In this document: piece by piece, positions 9,564-18,978 of the stretch
How the letters are laid out: each line of letters starts with the position of its first letter
Position numbering within the stretch: the first letter of the stretch is position 1
The notes under the pieces: model-generated
Told to the model about the DNA's origin: nothing
The model's database searches: none
Seen by the model: only the letters and a program-made list of their open reading frames with translations
Program-made: the position numbers and the translations under genes
Source: CAZYFH01 sp965249175
GTDB lineage: Bacteria > Acidobacteriota > Vicinamibacteria > Vicinamibacterales > UBA8438
NCBI GenBank assembly: GCA_965249175.1
Contig: OZ252227.1
Span: 4,092,001-4,156,000, forward strand
Direction: 5' to 3'
DNA: 64,000 nucleotides

Positions 9564-11990
9564 ATGCGGCACGTTCGGCACGGTTTCCTCCTGTGCGCAC
9601 TGGCCAGCGTCGTGCTCTGGACCGAGGCGGGGTTGCTCGCGGGCCAAGCACGACCGCAGACAGTCGCCCCCGGCCTCGACGCCTCGACCTCGTCGACGTA
9701 TCGCGCCGTGCTTGACCAGTACTGCGTGACGTGCCACAACACCCGCCTCCGCACGGCGAACCTGACCCTCGACACGGTGACGCTCGAACCGGTCAGCGAT
9801 GCCGCCGAGGTGTGGGAAAAGGTGCTGCTCAAGCTGCAGACGCGCGCCATGCCACCACCCGGCCGCCGGGCGCGTCCGGAACCGGCGACCTACGACGCCT
9901 TCGCGTCCTGGCTCGAGACCACGCTCGACCAGGCGGCCGCGGCCGCGCCTGATCCAGGCAGACCCGCGATCCATCGGCTCAACCGCTCGGAATACACGAA
10001 CGCTATCCGCGACCTCCTGGCGCTCGAGATCGACGGGCCGTCGCTCCTGCCAGCCGACGACCTGAGCTTTGGCTTCGACAACAACGCAGACCTGTTGAAC
10101 GTCTCGCCGGCGCTGATGGCGCGCTATATCTCGGCAGCGCACAAGATCAGCCGGTTGGCCATCGGCGATCCGAGCCTACGCCCCGTGGTGCTCACATACG
10201 ACGTCCCCCCAACGCGCGTGCAGGACAGCCGCGCCAGCGAGGACCTGCCGTTTGGGTCGCGCGGCGGTCTCTCAGTGCGTCACTACTTCCCTCTCGACGC
10301 TGAGTACGAGCTGAGAGTCCGTCTCCAGCGCGATGCCATCGGCAACATCTTCGGCCTCGACCGCCCCCAGCAGCTCGAGGTCAGCGTCGACGGCGAGCGG
10401 GTCGCCGTGTTCGCCGTGGGTCGGCAAACAGAGGACCAGAACGCGTCGCCGGCGAACTTCGGCGGGTCGACGAACGGCGACGAATCGCTGGTGGTGAGAC
10501 TCCGCGTCAACGCCGGAGCACGGGTGTTGGGCGCCGCCTTTTTGAGGCGCACGCTGGCGCCCGAGGGGCTGACTCCCGGTCGCCTGCCGGTGGGCAACTT
10601 CATTCTGAGCGCGTCGCGCAATCCCCTCGAGTCTGAACGGATGGGCATCGCGAGCATCGCGGTCGACGGCCCATACGACCCGATTGGTCCCGGCGAAACG
10701 GCCAGCCGCCACAGGATCTTCGGCTGTCGGCCGGAGGGGCTGGCGGATGAGGACCCGTGCGCGCGGGAGATTCTCTCGACCCTCGCCCGGCGCGCCTATC
10801 GTCGACCGGTGACCGAGGCGGACCTTGCCACGCTCGTCGGCTTTTACGAGGACGGTCGGCAGGCCGGAGGATTCGACGCCGGCATCCAGCAGGCACTGAC
10901 GCGGATCCTGGTCGACCCGGAGTTCCTGTTTCGCGTCGAGACCGACCCGATCGACGCCGCGCCCGGCACGCCGTATCGCCTCAGCGACCTCGAGATGGCG
11001 TCGCGCTTGTCGTTTTTTCTGTGGAGCAGCATCCCGGATGACGAGCTGCTCGATCTCGCCGCCGACGGACAGCTCAGCGATCCACCCGTCCTCGAACGGC
11101 AGGTCCGGCGTATGCTGGCCGACCGGCGCGCGACGGCGCTCGTGACCAACTTCGCGGCACAGTGGCTGCACCTGCGCAACCTACGACGCGTCACCCCGGA
11201 CGTGAACCAGTTCCCGGAATTCGACGACAATCTCCAGGAAGGGTTCCGGCGAGAGACGGAGATGTTCTTCGAAAGTCAGCTGCGCGAGGACCATCGCGTC
11301 GTCGACCTGCTGACCGCGAACTACACGTTCGTCAACGAACGTCTGGCGCGACACTACGGGATTTCTGGCGTCTACGGAAGCCGGTTTCGCCGTGTGACCC
11401 TGGATGAAGGACGCGGAGGCCTGCTCGGCCACGGAAGCGTCCTGACGGTCACGTCGCACGCGACGCGGACATCGCCTGTGCTGCGCGGCAAGTGGGTGCT
11501 CGAGAACATCCTGGGCGCGCCACCGCCCCCACCGCCGGACGACGTGCCGCCCCTCGAGGAGACCGGCGATGGCGAAACGCCGCGCTCCGTGCGTGAGCGG
11601 CTGGAGCAACACCGGGCGAATCCTGTCTGCGCGAGCTGCCACGCGCGGATGGACCCACTCGGGTTCGCGCTCGAGAACTTCGACGGCATCGGCAAGTGGC
11701 GGACCAGCGATCGCGGCGCTCCGCTCGACACGGCGGCCACACTCCCCGATGGTGCTCGGTTCGACGGACCGGCCGAGTTGCGCTCGCTGCTGCGGTCCCG
11801 CCACGAGGCCTTCGCCCGAACGGTGACCGCGAAGCTGGTGACCTACGCCCTCGGCCGGGGCGTTGAGCACTACGACCAGCCGGCGATTCGCCAGATCGTG
11901 CGAGAGGCCGGCCCCGACCATCGATGGTCGTCGATTATCCTTGGCATCGTCCGGAGCATACCGTTCGCGATGAGGAGGACCGAGCCATGA
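9564..11990 (+). CDS. DUF1592/DUF1588/DUF1585 cytochrome-like protein (module B)
   Basis: 808 residues from MRHVRHGFLLCALASVVLW (signal peptide); an AGGGGG ribosome site precedes this ATG, which I preferred to upstream starts. Heme motif CVTCHN near residue 57. The DUF1587/1595/1592 core includes HRLNRSEYTNAIRDLL, ADDLSFGFDNNADLL and the MASRLSFFLWSSIPDDELL segment that is broken in the module A copy. DUF1588 carries NPVCASCHARMDPLGF, a second CxxCH. DUF1585 closes the protein. Such proteins are periplasmic c-type cytochrome/unknown-domain fusions common in planctomycetes and acidobacteria; their substrate is not established. The stop overlaps the next gene by 4 bp (ATGA). Confidence 0.9.
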   Translation: MRHVRHGFLLCALASVVLWTEAGLLAGQARPQTVAPGLDASTSSTYRAVLDQYCVTCHNTRLRTANLTLDTVTLEPVSDAAEVWEKVLLKLQTRAMPPPGRRARPEPATYDAFASWLETTLDQAAAAAPDPGRPAIHRLNRSEYTNAIRDLLALEIDGPSLLPADDLSFGFDNNADLLNVSPALMARYISAAHKISRLAIGDPSLRPVVLTYDVPPTRVQDSRASEDLPFGSRGGLSVRHYFPLDAEYELRVRLQRDAIGNIFGLDRPQQLEVSVDGERVAVFAVGRQTEDQNASPANFGGSTNGDESLVVRLRVNAGARVLGAAFLRRTLAPEGLTPGRLPVGNFILSASRNPLESERMGIASIAVDGPYDPIGPGETASRHRIFGCRPEGLADEDPCAREILSTLARRAYRRPVTEADLATLVGFYEDGRQAGGFDAGIQQALTRILVDPEFLFRVETDPIDAAPGTPYRLSDLEMASRLSFFLWSSIPDDELLDLAADGQLSDPPVLERQVRRMLADRRATALVTNFAAQWLHLRNLRRVTPDVNQFPEFDDNLQEGFRRETEMFFESQLREDHRVVDLLTANYTFVNERLARHYGISGVYGSRFRRVTLDEGRGGLLGHGSVLTVTSHATRTSPVLRGKWVLENILGAPPPPPPDDVPPLEETGDGETPRSVRERLEQHRANPVCASCHARMDPLGFALENFDGIGKWRTSDRGAPLDTAATLPDGARFDGPAELRSLLRSRHEAFARTVTAKLVTYALGRGVEHYDQPAIRQIVREAGPDHRWSSIILGIVRSIPFAMRRTEP

Positions 11991-13342
11991 TCGTCACGAA
12001 GAAGGCGCTCGCCCGGCGCACGGTATTGCGCGGTCTCGGCGCAAGCATCGCGCTCCCGCTACTTGACGGCATGGTGCCGGCCTTCGCCGCCATCCGCAAC
12101 ACGGCCGCTCAACCGACCCCCCGCCTCAGCATCGTCTACACGGGGAACGGCGCCGTGATGGCCGACTGGACCCCCGAGCTCGAAGGGCCGGCGTTCGAGT
12201 TGAGCCCGATCCTGGCCCCGCTCGCGCCGTTCCGCGATCGCGTGCTCGTCGTGAGCGGCCTCGACAACGCGCCGGGCCTTGCGCGCCCGGGCGAGCCCGC
12301 CGGTGGCCATGGACGCATCTGCGGCTCATTCCTGACCGGCGTGCACGTGAAGCCGACCGAGGGTGCGGATTTCGAAGCGGGTGTTTCGATCGACCAGATC
12401 GCCGCGACCCACCTCGGCCAGCAGACGCAGCTGTCATCGCTCGAGGTCGGCCTGGAGTCGACCGAGTTCGCCGGCGCGTGCGACGCCGGGTTCAGCTGCG
12501 CCTACGTCACGACGACCTCCTGGCGCACGCCGACGACGCCGCTGCCGATGGAGAACAACCCGCGGGCCGTCTTCGAACGGCTCTTCGGCGACACTCAGAG
12601 CACCGATCCAGCCGCCCGTCTCGCGCGCATCCAGACCGATCGCAGCATTCTCGATTCGGTGACCGACAAGGCGACGCAGCTCAAGCAGAAGCTCGGCACC
12701 CGGGATGGTGCCAAGCTCGGCGAGTATCTCGATGCTGTGCGCGACGTCGAACGACGTATCCACATGGCCGAGGCGCAGGGCGACCGTGAGCTCCCCGTGG
12801 TCGATCAGCCGGCGGGTGTTCCCCCCAGCTTCGACGAGTACGCGAAGCTGATGTACGACCTCCAGGTCGTCGCGTTTCAGGCCGACCTGACGCGGGTCAT
12901 CACCTTTATCGTGGCGCCGGAGCTCAGCGCGCGGGCCTATCCCGAGGTCGGTGTGTCCGATCCACACCATGCCATCTCACACCATCAGGGCAACGTGGAG
13001 AACCTCGAGAAGCTGACCAAGATCAACACGTACCACAGCGTGCTGTTCTCGTATTTTCTCGACAAGCTCCAGTCGACGCCCGACGGTGACGGCAGCCTAC
13101 TCGACCACCTGGTCATCCTGTATGGTCGCGGCATGGCCGACAGCAATGCCCATACGCCGATCGGTCTGCCGCTCGTCCTCGCCGGCGGGGGCGCGGGACA
13201 GCTTACCGGGGGCCGTCACGTCCGGTATCGGGAGGGCACGCCGCTGACGAATCTCTACCTCAGCCTTCTCGGTAAGGTGGGCGTGCCGGTCGATCGGATC
13301 GGCGACAGCACTGGAGAGCTGAAGCACCTCACCGATATCTAA
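11987..13342 (+). CDS. DUF1552 exported protein (module B)
   Basis: 451 residues starting MIVTKKALARRTVLRG, a twin-arginine-like signal followed by a hydrophobic stretch. Conserved DUF1552 blocks: SIVYTGNGAVMADW, VVSGLDNAPG, SCAYVTTTSWR, PHHAISHHQGNVEN and GGGAGQLTGGRH. Translationally coupled to the upstream cytochrome gene (ATGA overlap), the same arrangement as in module A. Its 3' end overlaps the convergent FG-GAP gene by 4 bp. Function unknown; the conserved pairing suggests it works with the DUF1592 partner in the periplasm. Confidence 0.9.
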   Translation: MIVTKKALARRTVLRGLGASIALPLLDGMVPAFAAIRNTAAQPTPRLSIVYTGNGAVMADWTPELEGPAFELSPILAPLAPFRDRVLVVSGLDNAPGLARPGEPAGGHGRICGSFLTGVHVKPTEGADFEAGVSIDQIAATHLGQQTQLSSLEVGLESTEFAGACDAGFSCAYVTTTSWRTPTTPLPMENNPRAVFERLFGDTQSTDPAARLARIQTDRSILDSVTDKATQLKQKLGTRDGAKLGEYLDAVRDVERRIHMAEAQGDRELPVVDQPAGVPPSFDEYAKLMYDLQVVAFQADLTRVITFIVAPELSARAYPEVGVSDPHHAISHHQGNVENLEKLTKINTYHSVLFSYFLDKLQSTPDGDGSLLDHLVILYGRGMADSNAHTPIGLPLVLAGGGAGQLTGGRHVRYREGTPLTNLYLSLLGKVGVPVDRIGDSTGELKHLTDI

Positions 13343-15051
13343 GACACGCGACCGTCGCCGCGCCGTAGCGTCACGATCCGGTCGCTGTCGAAGTCGCCGA
13401 ACGTCTCGACCATCCCATCGACCCAGCGTACCGTCACGTCGGTGACGCGGCTGGTCGAGCCCAGCCCCACGTGCACGCGGGAATCGTTGCTCGCAAAATA
13501 GCCGTAGGCCGCCTTGACGTCGCGCCGGAGGCGCCGTGCTCCGGCACTGAAGCGCACGCTCGCGCCGAGCGCGTCGCCTCCCGCCATCTCCGTCACCCGG
13601 AAGGTGATCCAGTGGCCCCTGCGAGGCACGATGTTTCGGAGCAGGTACGCCGGGGCGTCGCGATTGACGACGACGACGTCGATGCCCCCATCGTTGTCGA
13701 TGTCCCCGAACACCGCGGCGCGACTCGTGGCAGCAAGCACGCCGCGCGTCCCGCCAGGTGGCGCAACCTCGCCGAACTGCCCATTGGGGAGCCCCCGGAA
13801 CAGCATGTTGGGCTCGGCGTAAGGATCGGCGGCATAGCGCGTTCCCTGGCGGTCGATGCGGCCGTTCGCCTCGTACAGGTCCAGCCGGCCATCGTTGTCG
13901 AAGTCGTGCACCCCCACGCCGAAACGCGTGAACCGGCGGCTCGGAACGCGCAGGCCGACCGCGATGGTGTCGTCGCTGAAGAAGGTGCTCTGGTTCCGGT
14001 AGACCGAATCGGACTCGCCGCGCAGGTTGACGACGATCAGGTCCAGGTCCGCGTCGTCGTCGAGATCGACGGCATCGACCCCCATGCCGGCCTTCGCTTG
14101 GCCGTCGAGGTCCACGCCGACGCCGGCCACCAACGCGTGGTCCTCGAACCGCCCACCGCCGCGATTCAGCCAGAGCTGGTTCGGCATCTTGTCGTTCGCA
14201 ACGAAGAGGTCGAGCGTCCCCGACCCGTCGAAGTCGCCAGGAACGAGACCGAGCCCGTTTCCGAAGGCGGTGCGGAGGCCGGCGGCCTCCGAGACGTCCG
14301 TGAACGTGCCGTCTCCGTTATTCCGGAACAGGACGTCGCCCAGCGGATGCTGTGTCAGCGGGCTGCAGTAGTCCGATCCGCCTTGCTGGCCAGGGCACGT
14401 CAACTCCGTCTCCACCGACCAGTTGAGGTAGTTCGTCACGAACAGATCCAGGTCGCCGTCGGCATCGTGGTCAACGAACGCGGCGCTCGCGCCCCAGCCG
14501 GGGTCGCCGACGCCGGCTGACACGCTCACGTCGGTAAAGCGACCCGCCCCGTCGTTGCGCAGCAAGACGTTGGGGCCGACGTTGGTCACGTAGAGGTCCA
14601 CGTCGCCATCCTTGTCGTAGTCGCCTGCAGCCACGCCCATACCGTAGCCCCGGTCATCGGCGCCACTCACGGCCGAGACGTCCCTGAATGTCCCCTCCCC
14701 GAGGTTGACCAGGAGCTGGTTGCCTGCTCGGCTGGCGGGGGGATCGACCAAGCTGCCGCTCTGCACGAAGTAGGCGTCGAGGTCGCCATCGCCGTCCATG
14801 TCGAATAGGGCGGCGCCGCCGGCAATGATCTCCGGCAGCCAGTGTCGGTCTCGATGCCCCGACTCGTGGCGGAAGATGAGCCCGCGCGCGGACGCGACCT
14901 CTTCGAACCAGGGGACCGCCGCCGAACCGTCACTCGGCTCGTCCGGTGCCGCCGCGCCGCAGCCCGCGAGGGCGAGGCAGATCGCAGCGACCCAGAGCCC
15001 GAGGGATATCCGCACCCCGCCACCCGCAATACGAGCTGGGCGGTCTGGCAT
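13339..15051 (-). CDS. CRTAC1-type FG-GAP/VCBS lipoprotein with ASPIC/UnbV domain
   Basis: 570 residues. A lipoprotein signal ends LALAGCG (lipobox Cys near 31). At least seven calcium-binding-type DxDxDxDxD loops follow in a beta-propeller register: DMDGDGDLD, DYDKDGDVD, DHDADGDLD, DFDGSGTLD, DLDDDADLD, DFDNDGRLD and DIDNDGGID. An ASPIC/UnbV region (about 480-560: SVRFSAGARRLRRDVKAAYGYFASNDSRVHVGLG) closes the protein. Probably anchored at the outer membrane or periplasmic face; these domains usually bind ligands or proteins. Its ATG overlaps the TPR gene stop by one base (TGATG), so the two are translated together. Confidence 0.9.
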   Translation of the reverse strand: MPDRPARIAGGGVRISLGLWVAAICLALAGCGAAAPDEPSDGSAAVPWFEEVASARGLIFRHESGHRDRHWLPEIIAGGAALFDMDGDGDLDAYFVQSGSLVDPPASRAGNQLLVNLGEGTFRDVSAVSGADDRGYGMGVAAGDYDKDGDVDLYVTNVGPNVLLRNDGAGRFTDVSVSAGVGDPGWGASAAFVDHDADGDLDLFVTNYLNWSVETELTCPGQQGGSDYCSPLTQHPLGDVLFRNNGDGTFTDVSEAAGLRTAFGNGLGLVPGDFDGSGTLDLFVANDKMPNQLWLNRGGGRFEDHALVAGVGVDLDGQAKAGMGVDAVDLDDDADLDLIVVNLRGESDSVYRNQSTFFSDDTIAVGLRVPSRRFTRFGVGVHDFDNDGRLDLYEANGRIDRQGTRYAADPYAEPNMLFRGLPNGQFGEVAPPGGTRGVLAATSRAAVFGDIDNDGGIDVVVVNRDAPAYLLRNIVPRRGHWITFRVTEMAGGDALGASVRFSAGARRLRRDVKAAYGYFASNDSRVHVGLGSTSRVTDVTVRWVDGMVETFGDFDSDRIVTLRRGDGRVS

Positions 15052-16463
15052 CAGCGAGACGGGCCGGAGCGGGAACGGAACGACCGCAGTCGCTCGGCGG
15101 CGGTGACCATTTGCGGATGGTTCGGGTCGAGCCGCGCCGCCGGCTGGAGCGCCGCCTCCGCCTGTTCCAGATCGCCGCGATCCATGTGCACCATGGCGAG
15201 ACCGACATAGGCCTCGACGACGGTTGGGTCGACGCGCCGCGCGCGGTCGAAGTGTTCGAAGGCGCCGGACGGCTCGTCCCGGTTGTAGTGCAGCATCCCC
15301 AGCGACACGAGGGCGGTCACGTTCAGCGGATCGAAGCGGGTCGCGAGGCGGAAGGCCTCCAACGCTTCTGCGTGCCGCTCGGCTCGGACCAGGAGCGTTC
15401 CCCGTCGTTCGTGACCGCGCGGATGCTTCGGGCTGATGGCGACGGCGCGGTCGGCATGCTCAAGCGCACGGTCCATCGCCTGCGCTCCCAGATACGCCCC
15501 AGCAAGGGCCACGTGGACCTCGAAGTGGTCTGGCTCCCGCGCGAGCGCGTCGTGGAGGATCGGCAGCGCGAGGTCGGCCCGCCCCCCGGAGACGTACGCC
15601 GTCCCGAGCTGGACGAGCAGGCTGACGTCGTCCGGACGATCCCGTCGCAACCCTTCGAGGAGCTGTGCCGCACCGGCAAATCCTCCCGACCGGAAGCGCC
15701 GCATCGCCTCTTGCCGGACCGCACTGGAACCTCGTCGATACGCGGCCAACTCGTCCGTCCAGGGATCCGCCGGCGCGGGCGCGGTTCGGCGCGGCATCGC
15801 GACCATCGCTCGCCCAATGCCCCCGGTCCGGCGCCTCGCCGCGTCCAGCAGCATGCGCGCCTCGTTGTGGTGGGGATGCACGGACAGCACGCGCTCCAGC
15901 GTGGCTGCGGCACGGGCCGGTGCGCCATCGAGCAGCGAGACCCGCGCCAGACCGACGGGTCCGGTTGGCTCGTCGGGCGCGAGCTCGCTCGCGCGCCGGA
16001 AGGCTTGAGCGGCGCCGGCGGTATCGCCCCGATCGACCAGCCATGACCCGAGGCGCCAGTGCGCTGGCGCGTACGGGACGTCTAGCGCCGTCGTTCGCCG
16101 CGCCGCGGTAATAGCGCCGTCGATATCGCCGAGCGCCGCGCGCGCCATTGCGAGCCGGTACCACGAGCGCCCCATCCCCGGATCGAGCTCGACCGCCTGC
16201 TCGTAGCACTGCCGCGCCGAGTCGAGCAGACGGTTAGCTTCGTAGGCCATGCCGAGCGTGGCCCAGCGCGTCGCGTCGTCGGACGCGCCGCGCACCTCGG
16301 CAGCGAGGTCCTGCACGAGCGCAACGACCGCAGTGTCTTGCTGGTCGAGGAACTCCGGGACCGGCGGGTGTACCGGCGACGTCGGCCCGACACCGCACCC
16401 GAGCGCCAGGGCGAGGGTGCACGCGAGGGGTTGACGCCGCAGGTCAGCGCTTCGTGGAGCCAC
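15051..16463 (-). CDS. TPR-repeat lipoprotein-like exported protein
   Basis: 470 residues. The N-terminus contains LACTLALALGCGVGP, an export signal with a possible lipobox Cys. The remainder is two TPR blocks: about 65-215 (WATLGMAYEANRLLDSARQCYEQAVELDP, GDIDGAITAARRTTALD, GDTAGAAQAFRRASELAP) and about 270-460 (ALEAFRLATRFDPLNVTALVSLGMLHYNR, GAFEHFDRARRVDP, DLEQAEAALQPAARLDP), separated by a linker. TPRs bind partner proteins. TPR and ASPIC/FG-GAP genes are often adjacent in acidobacteria; here they are coupled by a one-base stop-start overlap, which suggests a physical complex. Confidence 0.88.
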   Translation of the reverse strand: MAPRSADLRRQPLACTLALALGCGVGPTSPVHPPVPEFLDQQDTAVVALVQDLAAEVRGASDDATRWATLGMAYEANRLLDSARQCYEQAVELDPGMGRSWYRLAMARAALGDIDGAITAARRTTALDVPYAPAHWRLGSWLVDRGDTAGAAQAFRRASELAPDEPTGPVGLARVSLLDGAPARAAATLERVLSVHPHHNEARMLLDAARRRTGGIGRAMVAMPRRTAPAPADPWTDELAAYRRGSSAVRQEAMRRFRSGGFAGAAQLLEGLRRDRPDDVSLLVQLGTAYVSGGRADLALPILHDALAREPDHFEVHVALAGAYLGAQAMDRALEHADRAVAISPKHPRGHERRGTLLVRAERHAEALEAFRLATRFDPLNVTALVSLGMLHYNRDEPSGAFEHFDRARRVDPTVVEAYVGLAMVHMDRGDLEQAEAALQPAARLDPNHPQMVTAAERLRSFRSRSGPSR

Positions 16464-16520
16464 GAGGGCGATGGCCGTGGTGCGGCGCGTGAGCCCTATT
16501 GGTCGGCCAGGCTGGTCTCC

Positions 16521-18389
16521 CTATTCGTCAGCCAGGCTGGTCTCCCGCTGGGCCTGGAGATCGGTGGGACTCCGGAACTGCAGCCGGGCGATCTTGCTCG
16601 CCCGGATACAGGGCACCCAGACGTCGCCGCGTCGATCGTCCACGGCGATGTTGCGCGTCTCGCACCCGTTGGTCGGCAGCTTGAACAGCGTGTACTCCTC
16701 TGTCTCCGGATCGAACCTGGCAATCCGGTCGTCCGACATCAGGTTCGTCCACACTTTGGAATTCTTGTCGACAACCACGAAATACGGATGCGCGCTGATG
16801 GGCAGCGGATACCGGGTCATCTCGTGCGTGTTGATGTCGATCTTCGCGAGCGCCATGCCGTAGTAGAGCGGCACGTAGACGGCGTCGCCGTTGCGATCGG
16901 CCCCGAGTCGGCGCGGTCCCTGGACACCGGGCACGGTGTTCGCAAAGCCCCACGTCAGCGCGCCGATGTCCTCGTAGAACGCGGCTTCCTCCGGTTCGAT
17001 GATCAGCTCGCGATCCACCGGATTCCGCATCTTGAACTCGACGCGCTCGCCGGTCTCGACGTCGGCCGTGGTGACGATGTCCGCCCAGAACGTCGTCCAC
17101 CAGCCGTTCCCGTTCGCGTCGACCGTCATGCCATAGGTCGTGCCGTCGGCCGGGGTCACGTTCTGGAAGTATTTGAACTTCTCCGTGTCCGGGTTGTACT
17201 GGATCGACCCGTACCGCGTCCCGGTCCAGACGTTGCCGTCCTTGTCGGCATCGGTGGTGAGAAAGGCGCCGCTCCCCATCCGGGCGGGCGGATAGTGGAG
17301 CGAGAAAGTCTCGGTGGCCGGGTCGATCTGCCCAATCGGTCCGTAGCCATCGAACCAGAGGTGACCGTCAGGGTCCTTGCCGATGCCGTGCGCCCGGAGC
17401 GGCGTTTCGCCATCGCGGTCGATCACGTTGAACCCCGTGACCGCGCCCGTGGCGGCGTCGACCTTGCCGATGGTCCGGCCACCGCCGGGCGATTCGGTGA
17501 ACCACGCGTTGCCGGTTTCGTCAATCTGCAGATCGTGGATGCCAACGGCGAAGTGTCCGCCGGCCGACGATCCCTCGGTCCAATCGCTGCCGTCGGTCCA
17601 CGCCAGCTCGTCCGGCGTCTCCGCGGGCGGGACGTCGTATTCAGTGATGACCACGCGCGCCGCGTCGCCCGTCGGACGCGGATGACGCTTGAGCGTCATC
17701 GGCGAGGGACCCGGTCCTCGGACGCGAGCCAGATACTTGGCGAGGTCGGCCTTGTGATACCCGATCGTCGTCGTGGGCGTCGCCTCGACCTGGTCCGACC
17801 CGTCCATCCCGGTGTTTCGGGGCCGATCCATCCGCTCGATCATGGTCAGCCATCCGTCTTCGTCGAACCGGTTCTGCAGCACCAGGTTGGGCTGATGGCA
17901 CTCGGAGCAGTTGACACGGAAGAGCTCGCGCATCCGCCGGTCTTCGCGCGTGTCGGCGGGCAACGACTCGATCCATTCGGAGCCGGAGAGCTGCAGCGAA
18001 AAGTCCTCGAGTGTGCTCATGGCGAACGTCCGCTGGACGGCCTGGTTGCCGTCCAGTCGCACCGCGGCACGCGCAACGTCGTAGCCAACCGCTTGCGCCC
18101 AGACGTCGTAGTGGCCATCCTCGAGTGACGGAAAGAAGTACCGGCCCTGCTCGTCCGTGAAGACGGTCGTCGTCAGGGTCGACCCCTCAGCCTGCGCCGA
18201 GACCGCCACGCCCTCGAGCATGTCGCCAGTCGTCGCGCTCGTGGTGCCGTGCAAGGAGGGACCCACGACCTGTTGGCCCACCTGCGCCCCCGAGGACCCG
18301 CGCGGCTCGGTGGCGTCGACCGCGAACTGCCATACGCCGAAACCGACGACGACCACGGCGACGAGCGCGACCGTTCGATAGGTCATCAT
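16521..18389 (-). CDS. exported protein with carboxypeptidase-regulatory-like domain, one heme motif and a Vgb-type beta-propeller
   Basis: 622 residues from MMTYRTVALVAVVVVGFGVWQF (signal/anchor), start supported by GGAG 8 nt upstream. About 65-130 is a carboxypeptidase regulatory-like fold (VFTDEQGRYFFPSLEDGHYDVWAQAVGYD). NCSECH near 185 is a c-type heme motif. From about 280 repeated blades FTESPGGGRTIGKVD, WFDGYGPIGQID, WTGTRYGSIQYNPDTEKF and WTNLMSDDRIARFDPETEEY resemble virginiamycin B lyase propellers. It probably takes part in periplasmic redox or sensing; a lyase activity is not implied. It lies between cytochrome c and TPR genes on one strand with gaps of 57-65 bp. Confidence 0.82.
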   Translation of the reverse strand: MMTYRTVALVAVVVVGFGVWQFAVDATEPRGSSGAQVGQQVVGPSLHGTTSATTGDMLEGVAVSAQAEGSTLTTTVFTDEQGRYFFPSLEDGHYDVWAQAVGYDVARAAVRLDGNQAVQRTFAMSTLEDFSLQLSGSEWIESLPADTREDRRMRELFRVNCSECHQPNLVLQNRFDEDGWLTMIERMDRPRNTGMDGSDQVEATPTTTIGYHKADLAKYLARVRGPGPSPMTLKRHPRPTGDAARVVITEYDVPPAETPDELAWTDGSDWTEGSSAGGHFAVGIHDLQIDETGNAWFTESPGGGRTIGKVDAATGAVTGFNVIDRDGETPLRAHGIGKDPDGHLWFDGYGPIGQIDPATETFSLHYPPARMGSGAFLTTDADKDGNVWTGTRYGSIQYNPDTEKFKYFQNVTPADGTTYGMTVDANGNGWWTTFWADIVTTADVETGERVEFKMRNPVDRELIIEPEEAAFYEDIGALTWGFANTVPGVQGPRRLGADRNGDAVYVPLYYGMALAKIDINTHEMTRYPLPISAHPYFVVVDKNSKVWTNLMSDDRIARFDPETEEYTLFKLPTNGCETRNIAVDDRRGDVWVPCIRASKIARLQFRSPTDLQAQRETSLADE

Positions 18390-18454
18390 GGTGTCTTCTC
18401 CGCTAAGGACGGTTTGCGACTGCGAGGTTCTGTTGCGCGCTGCGGACCTCGACG

Positions 18455-18817
18455 TTACGTGACGGTCTTCAAGAACGCAATGATCTGATCTACCTGCTCG
18501 ACGTCCAGCGTGTACTGAAACCCGGGCATCTGCCTCGGGAGGCCTTCGAGGATACGCTCCCGCACGGTCGTGTCGCCGGATTCCTCGATGCGGTCGGCGC
18601 CGACGTTGATCTCGCCACGCCGTTCGTGGCAGTAGGCGCACCGCTGCACGAATAGTCGGCGGCCGCGGAGCTCCGTGTCCGCCAGGTCGGGTGGAGCGAC
18701 CAGCTTCACCATGTCGCTCTCCACCCGCTCGACGCGCGGTGTCACCGTCTGCCCGTGCAGAGACACGACCGTCAGAACGGCAAGGCTAGTGACCAACACG
18801 ACATGCATTCGGCGCAT
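18455..18817 (-). CDS. small periplasmic monoheme cytochrome c
   Basis: 120 residues: a signal peptide to about 22 (VVSLHGQ), heme-binding CAYCH near 61-65, and a probable axial Met in GLPRQMPGFQYTL near 97. The size and the C-terminal helix VEQVDQIIAFLKTV are typical of class I cytochromes c that shuttle electrons. It is the first gene of the minus-strand operon with the Vgb-like heme protein, TPR and FG-GAP genes, so it is the likely electron partner of the heme-containing propeller protein. Confidence 0.88.
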   Translation of the reverse strand: MRRMHVVLVTSLAVLTVVSLHGQTVTPRVERVESDMVKLVAPPDLADTELRGRRLFVQRCAYCHERRGEINVGADRIEESGDTTVRERILEGLPRQMPGFQYTLDVEQVDQIIAFLKTVT

Positions 18818-18843
18818 GACCCCTCCCCCGGCTTACACCGAGC

Positions 18844-18856
18844 CCAGCACATTATA
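18844..18856 (-). promoter_or_regulatory. -10 element for the cytochrome c operon
   Basis: Perfect TATAAT on the minus strand (18856-18851), 34 bp before the cytochrome ATG; a start point near 18844 would give a 27-nt leader. No good -35 hexamer is seen upstream, so the element rests on the -10 alone. Confidence 0.4.
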
Positions 18857-18978
18857 GGCACTTGTTGAGCGTGCGGTCTTGAAAACCGATCTTGATGGCG
18901 TCCAAGTGCGGCCACCCCGAAAATCGCCAAATGCCTCTCACGATGCTACTTGCGGCCGATATGCTGCGGGGCTCACGA

